The notes under the pieces are model-generated. The model had not been told where the DNA came from, did no database searches, and saw only the letters and a list, made by a program, of their open reading frames with translations. From the NCBI GenBank assembly GCA_029261855.1, contig JAJDAN010000021.1:257923-321922 (forward strand): a stretch of 64,000 nucleotides of DNA. The letters run 5' to 3'. Position 1 is the first letter of the stretch. Each line of letters starts with the position of its first letter. Below, piece by piece: positions 1 through 7,035 of this stretch. The position numbers and the translations under genes were made by a program. This DNA comes from Deltaproteobacteria bacterium. Its GTDB lineage: Bacteria > Myxococcota_A > UBA9160 > UBA4427.

Positions 1-1
1 G

Positions 2-229
2 TTCATGCAGGACGACATCGCCACGGTCGAACGCATCTACGCGCTGGCCGATCTGCCCATGACCGCCGATGCGCGCGGCCGGCTCGACCGCTACCTCGAA
101 GCCAACCCCCGCGGCAAGCACGGACGCATCCTGTACGACCTGCAGGCCGACTTCGGCGTCGACCCGGAAGCCCTGCGGGAGCGATTCGCCTTCTACTACG
201 AACGCTTCCCGGTTCGGAGGGAGAGCTGA
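2..229 (+). CDS. Sulfotransferase family protein, C-terminal fragment (cut by window start)
   Basis: The open frame is already running at the window edge, so the first ATG (base 5) is probably internal and the gene begins outside. The 74 visible residues read like the C-terminus of bacterial sulfotransferases (PAPS-dependent family), with the typical segment ERIYALADLPM, a NPRGKHG stretch, and an FGVDPEALRERF helix followed by a YYERF end. The catalytic N-terminal P-loop for PAPS is not visible, so substrate and activity cannot be judged. It converges on pyruvate kinase with only about 10 bases between the two stop codons. The family call rests on resemblance of a short tail. Confidence 0.6.
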   Translation, partial: FMQDDIATVERIYALADLPMTADARGRLDRYLEANPRGKHGRILYDLQADFGVDPEALRERFAFYYERFPVRRES

Positions 230-239
230 GGGGCGTTCG

Positions 240-1673
240 TCAGTCCTCGACGGTAAGGACCCGGATCATGTCGGTGCTGCCCGACTGGTGGGAGAGACCG
301 GCGGTCACGATCACCACGTCGCCGAGGTCGACGATGTCGAGCTCGCGGGCTCGCTCGATGGCGAAGGCGATCTTGTATTCGTCACCCCCGTCGTCGTCGT
401 AGCGGATGGCGCGCACCCCCCAATTCATGCACAGGCGCCGCTCGACCTTCTCGGAGGACGTGATCGCCAGGATCGGACACGGCGGCCGGTACTTCGAGAT
501 CATGCGGGACGTGAAGCCACTCTCGGTGAGCGTGATGATGGCCGCTGCGTTCAGGTGCCCAGCCATGGTATTCGCGGCCTGGCTGACGGCCTCGCTCACC
601 TTGTTTCCCGGGTCCGGGTTGACCTTCTGCAGGTGTCCGTATTCCTCGAGGGAGGCTTCCGCCCGGCGCGCCAGCGCCGCGATGGTCCGCACGGATTCCA
701 CGGGATAGGACCCCACGGCGGTCTCGCCCGAGAGCATCACCGCGGAGGTGCCGTCGAAGATCGCGTTGGCCACGTCGCTCGCCTCGGCCCGGGTCGGTCG
801 GGGATTTCGTTCCATCGAGTCGAGCATCTGGGTGGCGGTGATCACGGGCTTTCCGTTCATCACGGTCGTCCCGATGATCTTCTTCTGAACGGCCGGCACC
901 TCTTCGACGGGAAGCTCGACCCCCAGGTCGCCGCGCGCCACCATCGTGCCATTCGACGCCTGGACGATCTCATCGAGATTCGTCACTGCGGAACGGCTCT
1001 CGATCTTGGCGATGATCGGAATGTCGGAACCGTGGCGGCGGAGCACTTCGCGCAGCTCCTCGACGTCCCCAGCGTGGCGGACGAAGGACGCGGCCACGTA
1101 GTCCATGTCATGCTCGGCGGCGAACACGAGGTCTTCCTCGTTCTCGATCCCCATGGAACCGAACTGCAGCTCCGTGTGAGGCAGGTTCATGCCCTTGCGG
1201 CTGCGCAGCGGACCCCCGCGCTCGACTTCACATACCACGGCATCGCCGTCGACCTCGGCGACCGCGAGGCCGATGCTGCCGTCGTCGATCAGGATCGGGT
1301 CGCCGACGGCAACGGCACGGGCCAATCCGGGGTAAGTGATCTCGATGCCCGGGCGACCGTCCGCGCGGCCCTCTGGAAAGAACACGAAACGGTCACCCGG
1401 CGCGAGATCGATGAGGCCGCCCGGCACCTCCATCACGCGCACCTCGATGCCCCGGGTGTCCAGCATGGTCGCGACCGTGCGACCCGTGCGCCGGCTCGCC
1501 TCGGCCAGGCGCGCCAGGCGTGCTTCGTGGTCCTCGGCCTTGCCGTGGGAGAAGTTGAGCCGGGCGACGTTCATGCCCGCCTCGATCATCGCGCACAACA
1601 CGTTCAGGTCGTCGCACGCCGGGCCCAGGGTGGCGATGACCTTCGTCTTGCGGATGTGAGAGTTGGTCGACAA
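240..1673 (-). CDS. pyk: Pyruvate kinase
   Basis: Cytosolic glycolytic enzyme that converts phosphoenolpyruvate and ADP to pyruvate and ATP. The 477-residue length is usual for the bacterial enzyme. The N-terminus carries the TKVIATLGPA strand and NFSHG loop of the TIM barrel. The catalytic lysine lies in IIAKIE (about residue 223), followed by the metal and substrate loop MVARGDLGVELP (about 244-255) and the signature NPRPTRAEASDVANA (about 290-304), then SGETAVG. The motif usually written LDTKGPEIR is here LDTRGIEVR, a mild variant. The C-terminal allosteric domain is complete. It is monocistronic here, convergent with the sulfotransferase fragment and divergent from the next gene. Confidence 0.97.
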   Translation of the reverse strand: MSTNSHIRKTKVIATLGPACDDLNVLCAMIEAGMNVARLNFSHGKAEDHEARLARLAEASRRTGRTVATMLDTRGIEVRVMEVPGGLIDLAPGDRFVFFPEGRADGRPGIEITYPGLARAVAVGDPILIDDGSIGLAVAEVDGDAVVCEVERGGPLRSRKGMNLPHTELQFGSMGIENEEDLVFAAEHDMDYVAASFVRHAGDVEELREVLRRHGSDIPIIAKIESRSAVTNLDEIVQASNGTMVARGDLGVELPVEEVPAVQKKIIGTTVMNGKPVITATQMLDSMERNPRPTRAEASDVANAIFDGTSAVMLSGETAVGSYPVESVRTIAALARRAEASLEEYGHLQKVNPDPGNKVSEAVSQAANTMAGHLNAAAIITLTESGFTSRMISKYRPPCPILAITSSEKVERRLCMNWGVRAIRYDDDGGDEYKIAFAIERARELDIVDLGDVVIVTAGLSHQSGSTDMIRVLTVED

Positions 1674-1800
1674 GTCCGTCCTTCCGGGTGGAGCGGGTGG
1701 TAGCGATCTGCCGCGAGGCGGTCAACCGACGCGACCACCGGGCCGGACGACGGACGGGATCCGCACTATCGTCGACAGCGTTCGCGACGGAGGGACCGAC

Positions 1801-2343
1801 ATGAAGCCGGCAGATTGCGTCCTGTTCAGCGGCGCGGCCCAGGGCGCCGAGGCGGTGTTCGGCGAGGCGGCCGAGGGTCGAGGCATTGAAGAGGTCAACT
1901 TTACCTTCGAAGGCCACAGCGACGCCCGCCGGCGCGGCATCCGGGTGCTGACCCAGAGCGAGCTCACCCAGGGCGACGTCAGTCTCGCCTATGTGAGCAA
2001 GCTCATGAACCGCCGCTATCGCGATACGCCGCTGTTCAAGAAGGTGCTGCAGAGCATCTGGCACCAGGTGAACGCCGGCCAGGAGATCTACGTCGTCGGC
2101 AAGATCCAGGAAGACGACACGGTCAAGGGCGGCACCGGCTGGGGCGCCGAGTTCGCGAAGCTGTGCAACAAGCCGCTGTTCGTGTTCGACCAGGAACGCA
2201 GTGGCTGGTTCGGCTGGACGGGCGGTGCCTGGACCGAGACGACCCCAACCATCAGCCATCCCCACTTCACCGGGACGGGCACGCGCTTCATCGAAGACAA
2301 CGGACGCGAGGCCGTCGAAGCCCTGTTCGACCGGTCCTTCTGA
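1801..2343 (+). CDS. Conserved hypothetical protein, Rossmann/SLOG-like
   Basis: The open frame runs from 1663, but the ATG at 1801 has a GGAGG-type ribosome site about 9 bases upstream and removes an arginine/proline-rich leader, so I place the start there (180 residues). The protein begins with a glycine-rich turn after a short strand (VLFSGAAQGAE). Later it has a GGTGWGAEFAK loop followed by the strand PLFVFDQE, which resembles nucleotide-binding loops of SLOG/LOG-type Rossmann proteins. No catalytic motif could be confirmed. The gene is divergent from pyk. A short tandem repeat begins at its stop codon. Function is unknown. Confidence 0.7.
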   Translation: MKPADCVLFSGAAQGAEAVFGEAAEGRGIEEVNFTFEGHSDARRRGIRVLTQSELTQGDVSLAYVSKLMNRRYRDTPLFKKVLQSIWHQVNAGQEIYVVGKIQEDDTVKGGTGWGAEFAKLCNKPLFVFDQERSGWFGWTGGAWTETTPTISHPHFTGTGTRFIEDNGREAVEALFDRSF

Positions 2344-2404
2344 CTCTGGCTCTCACTCTGGCCTCTCACTCTGGCCTCTGACTCTGGCCTCTGACCCCGG
2401 CTCT
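2343..2404. repeat. Short tandem repeat, about 13-base unit
   Basis: Four consecutive near-identical units of 12-13 bases, consensus ACTCTGGCCTCT followed by C or G, and a fifth degenerate unit (ACCCCGGCTCT). It begins at the last base of the upstream stop codon and ends just before the ribosome site of the next gene. The strand composition is pyrimidine-rich on plus. It is probably a slippage-generated microsatellite. Whether it affects translation of the downstream gene is unknown. Confidence 0.8.
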
Positions 2405-2418
2405 TTCGGAACGACGCG

Positions 2419-2769
2419 ATGGATCTCTACCACGTCTGGTGCAACCTGCGGCCCGGTGTCTCGGACGTCGAGTTCGCCGATCGGATCGGGCGCTATCTGG
2501 GCGAGCTGCGGGACGCCGAACGCATCGAGGGCTTCCGCGTCACGCGGCGCAAGCTCGGGCTCGGCCCCGCGGATCTCGGCGAGTTCCACATCGCGATCGA
2601 GGCACGCGACCTGGCGCAGCTCGACCAGGCCTTTCGGGCGGTGTCGACACGAGCCGGGCCCCTCGAAGACCTGCACGCGGCGGTGAACCAGTCCGCTCGC
2701 GACCTGCGCTTCGCGCTCTATCGCGACTTCCCCGACCCCCACCGGGAGCGCGGTAGCGAGAAGTTCTGA
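2419..2769 (+). CDS. Small conserved hypothetical protein (DUF6614-like)
   Basis: A 116-residue soluble protein with no signal peptide or membrane segment. The opening MDLYHVWCNLRPG, the central GFRVTRRKLGLGP and the late RDLRFALYRDFPDP are patterns I associate with the family annotated as DUF6614, whose function is unknown. The first assignment is recall, not a search. It lies 75 bases downstream of the Rossmann-like gene on the same strand with the tandem repeat between them, and may be co-transcribed with it. The fold looks alpha/beta, with alternating short strands and helices. Confidence 0.75.
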   Translation: MDLYHVWCNLRPGVSDVEFADRIGRYLGELRDAERIEGFRVTRRKLGLGPADLGEFHIAIEARDLAQLDQAFRAVSTRAGPLEDLHAAVNQSARDLRFALYRDFPDPHRERGSEKF

Positions 2770-2779
2770 AGCCCGGCGG

Positions 2780-4132
2780 TCAGTGACCGAAGGCCCCGAA
2801 CGCCCCCTGCTCGAAGTCGTTCAGCTGCACGACCACCCGCGCCTCGCTCGAGCGCAGGTTCGGCACGTTCAGGGTCCGCGTCGCGTCGACGTCACCTCTC
2901 GGGACCGTCAGGACCGACACCGTGCCCGGCGGATCCGTCGGGATGAAGAGATCCGCGCCGGTCAGGAAGCCGAGAAACGCGAATGGGAACGGAACGCTCG
3001 TCAGGTCGTCCATCCCGTTCAGGTCTGCGTCGAACAGGAAGACTGCCGACGAGGCCGCCCCGACGGCGCCGGAAGGAGCCGTCGTCGGATTCATGACGTC
3101 GGTCCCGTTGATGGCGAGCACGTCGTTCTCGGCACCGCGGTCTCCCCAGAATTCCTTGAAGCGGACCACCGTCAGGGCCGTGAAGTCGTCGCTCTCGGGA
3201 ATGAACGGCGCGAGCCCGAGCGCCACGTTGAGCCGCACCAGATGGTCGCTGTGGAAGAACGGCTCGTAGTAGTAGCTGAGCGACACGTCTGACTCTTCCC
3301 GGGTTACGGCAAACTCGTAGCGGCGTCCGATCAGGCTGTGAAAGGGACCGAAGTCCCCGTCCGGACCGATGTCGTAGCTGGCGCGGGGCCGGTGGCCGAT
3401 GCGCTCGCCGTCCCCATCGACCCGCCAGACCTCGAGGGTGCCGCCGTCGAGACCGGTGTTCTCGGGGAACGAGGTCACGCGACCAGAGATCTGAAGAAGG
3501 AACTCGGGCAGGATCTTCGAGGTCAGAGGCGCGTGCCCCCGAAAGAAGTCGTACATCTCGATGAACGCCTCTTCCGAGGTGGCGGCTTCGATGTGCTCCT
3601 GGTTGGCGAGGGTCACGTTGATGCCGCCGACGATCTCCGGCCCGGGATCACCCCGGTCGATCGCACCCGCCCAGAGTGCCAGGGTCGGGACGCCGCCCGG
3701 GAGCGCGTCCGCGGGGCGGCCATCGATGTTCACGTAGTGGGCCACGTCCGCCGCGCGATCCGGCGATGAGAGATAGGTCTGGGAGACGAAGGTGCCTAGC
3801 GAGTGCCCCAGCAGGTCCACCTGGTCGCGGCCCGTCTCTTCCTGCAGCTCGTCGATCAGGTCGTCGAGCCGCGTCAGGACCTCGGGAAGGATGTCCCCGA
3901 TCGAGGATGAGTCGTACTCGAGCACGCGGACGTGACTCGCCGGGTATCCGTTGCTCGTGAAGCGCATGGCCTGGGACTCGAACTGGGCGCCGGACCCGGA
4001 TCCGCCGTGGACGAAGATGATCGGGTTGATGCCCTTCCGCTCGCAGGAGCCGTGTCCCATCAGGAGCGGCAGGAACAGCGCCAGCAGGGTCCATCGCAGT
4101 GCCACGAAGACGCGTCGTCGATCTCTCGTCAT
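2780..4132 (-). CDS. Secreted alpha/beta hydrolase (lipase/esterase-like)
   Basis: The nucleophile elbow GHSLG (about residue 125 from the chosen start) and the early PIIFVHGGSGSG oxyanion-hole segment identify an alpha/beta hydrolase of the triacylglycerol lipase type. The start at 4132 (MTRDRRR) gives a short basic n-region, a hydrophobic core and a cysteine (GHGSCERK), suggesting an exported, possibly lipid-anchored protein. The longer ORF start at 4183 would bury the signal. The C-terminal half (after about residue 210) is beta-rich, contains a DADLNGMDD calcium-like loop and looks like an added sandwich domain. It is divergent from a LysR gene, which is the obvious candidate regulator. 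Natural substrate is unknown. Confidence 0.8.
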   Translation of the reverse strand: MTRDRRRVFVALRWTLLALFLPLLMGHGSCERKGINPIIFVHGGSGSGAQFESQAMRFTSNGYPASHVRVLEYDSSSIGDILPEVLTRLDDLIDELQEETGRDQVDLLGHSLGTFVSQTYLSSPDRAADVAHYVNIDGRPADALPGGVPTLALWAGAIDRGDPGPEIVGGINVTLANQEHIEAATSEEAFIEMYDFFRGHAPLTSKILPEFLLQISGRVTSFPENTGLDGGTLEVWRVDGDGERIGHRPRASYDIGPDGDFGPFHSLIGRRYEFAVTREESDVSLSYYYEPFFHSDHLVRLNVALGLAPFIPESDDFTALTVVRFKEFWGDRGAENDVLAINGTDVMNPTTAPSGAVGAASSAVFLFDADLNGMDDLTSVPFPFAFLGFLTGADLFIPTDPPGTVSVLTVPRGDVDATRTLNVPNLRSSEARVVVQLNDFEQGAFGAFGH

Positions 4133-4200
4133 TGGAATGACCTCCGCGGACCACACTGCCCGAAAACCCGGCCTCTTCCACATGGATTCTTGTGATAGCG

Positions 4201-4217
4201 TTCATTCACACCATGAA
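4201..4217. promoter_or_regulatory. Possible LysR operator (dyad overlapping the LysR start)
   Basis: TTCAT-N7-ATGAA forms an interrupted dyad with the T-N11-A geometry of LysR boxes. It sits in the divergent gap between the secreted hydrolase and the LysR gene. It overlaps the ATG at 4213, so it is more plausible as an operator if translation starts at 4228 (MDLNLL). The arms are only 5 bases, so chance occurrence is possible. Confidence 0.3.
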
Positions 4218-5133
4218 TATTCGGTCCATGGATCTCAATCTGCTCGTCGCCCTCGACGCGCTGGTTGCCGAACGCAGCGTCACCCGCGCCAGCCAGCGCG
4301 TGGGCCTCAGCCAGCCCGCCATGAGCAACGCCCTGCGACGCTTGCGACAGGCGCTCGACGATCCGGTGCTGGTGCGGTCCTCCCAGGGCATGGTGCCGAC
4401 CCGGCTCGCCACCGAGCTCGCCGGCCCCGTCGCAGAGCTGCTCGCCGAGCTCGACCGCGTGCTTGCTGGGGACGAGCCCTTCGACGCCGCCCGCACCGAC
4501 CACGTCTTCCGGCTCGCCGCCGTCGACCACGCCTGGGTGACCCTGGTGCCGCACCTTGCGGAGCGCCTGGCCGAGCTCGCTCCCGGTGCTCGTCTCGATT
4601 TCTCGCCGTACGCCGAGACGACCCGCGACGATCTCGAGAGCGGGGCCATCGACGCGGCAATCCTCGTCGGAGACGTCATGAGCAAGGGCGCCGGACTCCG
4701 CCGGGACCGCCTCTACGACGACCACTTCGATTGCATCGTTCGTCGCGGGCATCCGCGCGTCGGGCGCCGGCTCACGCTCGCGCGCTACCTCGAGCTGGGC
4801 CACGTCCTGGCCTCGCCGCGAAGTCGACGCGGAGGACTGGTCGATCGCGCCCTCCAGCATGAGGGGCTCACCCGACGGGTTCAGGTCATCGTGCCGCACT
4901 TCATGGCGGCCCCGTTCGTGGTGGCGCAGACGGACCTCGTCGCCACGATCCCGCGCGGTGTCGCTCGCCCGCTGGCGGCCATGCTCGACCTGCAGGTCTT
5001 TCCGCCGCCGATCCGTTTCGAAGGAGGCCCGTGGTACCTGGTGTGGCACGAGCGCCTGCTACGCGCGCCGGCTCATGCCTGGCTGCGACAGCAGGTCCTC
5101 GAGGTGAGCGAGGGCCTGCGCGGCACGACCTAG
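4213..5133 (+). CDS. LysR-family transcriptional regulator
   Basis: N-terminal winged helix-turn-helix (MDLNLLVALDALVAERSV, then LSQPAMSNALRRLR, about residues 6-65) followed by a periplasmic-binding-like effector domain (about 95-300). The length, 306 residues, is usual. The DNA-recognition helix has the SQPAMSNALRRLR pattern of the NodD/PnbR-like branch. The start could be 4213 (MNIRSMD) or 4228 (MDLNLL). The ORF-track start at 4192 is less likely. Divergent orientation from the secreted hydrolase suggests it controls that gene. The effector cannot be inferred. Confidence 0.93.
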   Translation: MNIRSMDLNLLVALDALVAERSVTRASQRVGLSQPAMSNALRRLRQALDDPVLVRSSQGMVPTRLATELAGPVAELLAELDRVLAGDEPFDAARTDHVFRLAAVDHAWVTLVPHLAERLAELAPGARLDFSPYAETTRDDLESGAIDAAILVGDVMSKGAGLRRDRLYDDHFDCIVRRGHPRVGRRLTLARYLELGHVLASPRSRRGGLVDRALQHEGLTRRVQVIVPHFMAAPFVVAQTDLVATIPRGVARPLAAMLDLQVFPPPIRFEGGPWYLVWHERLLRAPAHAWLRQQVLEVSEGLRGTT

Positions 5134-5139
5134 TGCTCG

Positions 5140-5883
5140 CTACTGCGTGACGCTGCCCGCGTGCAGCTCGAGGACACCCGGCGGGACGCCGGCGCGGCGC
5201 GCGGCTTCGACCACGCGCGGAAGCCTGGCCTGCTCGGCCGCCAACCGCTGCTTGGCGGTGTCGCGACTGTCGATGAGCTTCTGGCGCGCTTCCCCGCGCG
5301 GGTAGTCGGACTGGATCATGTCGGCGTAGCTCTGGTCCCAGACCTCGACGGTGGCTTCCGCGACATCGACCCGGTGCTTGGCCATGTCGATCCGGGTCGT
5401 CCACAGTCCCCAGCGGTCGCCGGCCGACTCGGACGCGGCCGGCGCGTCGGGGTCGGCGGCGGCGGGCGCGGCATTGGCGCGAGACTGATGCTGCGCGTGG
5501 CGCGCGCGGGCCGCCGCGAGCTTGGCGCGGGCGGCTGTGAGCCGTTGGTCCGCGGTCTCGGGGAGGTGACCCATGCCCGTGAGCCGCTCCGAGTTGACCA
5601 CCCGACCGCGCATCGTCTCACTGCCTTCCTCGTGGTCGTCGATGTTCTCTGCGCTCGCCTCGTGGTTGTCGATGTTCTCGGTGCGACCTTCGTGGTTGTC
5701 GATGTTCTCGGTGTGGCCTTCGTGGTTCTCGATATTCTCGGTGTGTCCCTCGTGGTTCTGGATCTGCTCGCTGGTCGTGATGACCGCGTCGGTCTCCTGG
5801 GGATCGAGGATGGCGTCCTGGGCCAGGGCCATGCCCGACGGCAGCAGGACGAGGGCGACGAGAAGACGAAGGTGCAAGATCAT
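5140..5883 (-). CDS. Secreted protein with HE-x5-NI decapeptide repeats
   Basis: The ORF track extends to 6384, but the ATG at 5883 starts a clean signal peptide (MILHLRLLVALVLLPSGMALAQ), giving 247 residues; 5898 is an alternative start. After the signal come four tandem decapeptides of the form NHEGHTENI[ED] plus a fifth degenerate one (about residues 43-92). An alanine/arginine-rich, coiled-coil-prone C-terminal half (about 105-235) follows. The histidine- and glutamate-rich repeats could bind divalent metal, but that is inference. No known family is recognised. The stop lies 6 bases from the convergent LysR stop, and the gene is divergent from the Usp gene. Confidence 0.75.
   Translation of the reverse strand: MILHLRLLVALVLLPSGMALAQDAILDPQETDAVITTSEQIQNHEGHTENIENHEGHTENIDNHEGRTENIDNHEASAENIDDHEEGSETMRGRVVNSERLTGMGHLPETADQRLTAARAKLAAARARHAQHQSRANAAPAAADPDAPAASESAGDRWGLWTTRIDMAKHRVDVAEATVEVWDQSYADMIQSDYPRGEARQKLIDSRDTAKQRLAAEQARLPRVVEAARRAGVPPGVLELHAGSVTQ
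5608..5757 (-). repeat. In-frame 30-base tandem repeats (decapeptide repeats)
   Basis: Four well conserved 30-base units and a fifth degenerate one encode the HE..(T/A)ENI[ED] decapeptides of the secreted protein. On the plus strand the recurring core is TCGTGGTT.TCGATGTTCTC. The unit length keeps frame, so copy number can change without breaking the protein. Confidence 0.85.
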
Positions 5884-6066
5884 GATCGGGGCTCCCATGC
5901 GTGGCCGGAGACGCGAGGTGAAGGCTCGCCATCGCTGGGTCGGCCGCACGCAAGCTGCACTTGAGCCGATTCGCGTGCCAGCGGAACGGTGGCAGCGTGA
6001 GCCGATCGCCCGTCTCCCCGAGCCCCGGTCGTCGGCCCCGGAGCGCGCCCTGCTACGGTTGCCCCG

Positions 6067-7035
6067 ATGAAAGCCGAAGCCCTGCCCCGCCAAATCGTAT
6101 GCGGCCTCGCCTGCCAGGTGTCCGAGGCGGATGGCCGCATCCGACTCGCCGAGACCGATCGCCACACGACGCGGCAGGCCATCGACCTCGCCAGCCGCGC
6201 CAATCTCGGCAGCTCGTCCGGCCACTCGCAGACCAGCGTCGTCTTCGTCCACGTCGTCGACTGGCTGACCGAACGCGCCGCACAGGACGGGCCCGACATC
6301 GTCGAAGCCGTTCGCAGCGAGCTCGCGCCCGACCTCGACGAGATCAGCGCCCACGCCGCCGAGCGCGAGGTGTCGATCCGCCACGAGATGAAGCTGGGAA
6401 GGCCCTGGCGGGAGCTGCTCAAGGTCGCCGATTCCGAGAACGCGGACGTCATCGTCATCAGCCCGCGACGCCAGCGCCAGTCACTCGGCAGCCGCATCTT
6501 CCGCGGGCAGACCGCGACGCGCATCCTGAAGGAATCGACTTGTCCGGTGTGGGTGGTCGAGCCGGAATGCGGGCCCCCGAGGCGAATTCTCTCACTTCTC
6601 GACCTCAGTCCCGTGAGCGAGATGGTCGTCACGGCCGCGCGCGCCCTCGGCGGCCTGTACGGGGCCGAGCTGTACGGGCTGTGCTGTCTCGACTATCCGA
6701 GCGACATCTCCCTGCATCGGCTTCCCAAGGCGCGGGAGGCCATGCAGGCCTACCACCGCGAAGTCCGGACCGATGCCCTCGCCAAGCTCGAGCAACTCAC
6801 GGCAGGCGAAACCAAGTGGAAGCTCCTGCTCGGCGAGGACTGGGTCGGGCGGTTGGCGCCACGGGTCATCGACGAGAAGAAGATCGACCTGGTCGTGATG
6901 GGGGGCGTTTCGAAGCCGCGCCTCGCGGGCGCGCTACTGGGAACGACCGCGCAACGACTGCTCGATCACGTTGCGGTCTCGACGTGGGTGGTCCGGCCCG
7001 AACGCCAGGGCCCCCCACCCCACCGGGACGACTGA
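6067..7035 (+). CDS. Universal stress protein, two tandem Usp domains
   Basis: 322 residues containing two UspA-like alpha/beta domains (about 8-150 and 172-312). The first ends with VIVISPRRQRQSLGSRIFRGQTATRILKES, close to the G-x2-G-x9-G(S/T) ATP-binding loop. The second ends with a similar VVMGGVSKPRLAGALLGTTAQRLLDH segment. Both close with the CPVWVV/VSTWVV strand typical of Usp. Cytosolic stress-response or nucleotide-binding role by family. It is divergent from the HE-repeat gene. Its last 102 bases overlap the convergent MMPL gene, which is unusual. Confidence 0.88.
   Translation: MKAEALPRQIVCGLACQVSEADGRIRLAETDRHTTRQAIDLASRANLGSSSGHSQTSVVFVHVVDWLTERAAQDGPDIVEAVRSELAPDLDEISAHAAEREVSIRHEMKLGRPWRELLKVADSENADVIVISPRRQRQSLGSRIFRGQTATRILKESTCPVWVVEPECGPPRRILSLLDLSPVSEMVVTAARALGGLYGAELYGLCCLDYPSDISLHRLPKAREAMQAYHREVRTDALAKLEQLTAGETKWKLLLGEDWVGRLAPRVIDEKKIDLVVMGGVSKPRLAGALLGTTAQRLLDHVAVSTWVVRPERQGPPPHRDD

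Noticed and set aside
69-1703. 544-residue plus-strand ORF opposite pyk
   Set aside because: Antisense shadow of pyruvate kinase; histidine- and arginine-rich composition typical of high-GC reverse frames.
5608-5757. CRISPR-like array
   Set aside because: The 30-base units are contiguous without spacers and are in-frame coding repeats.
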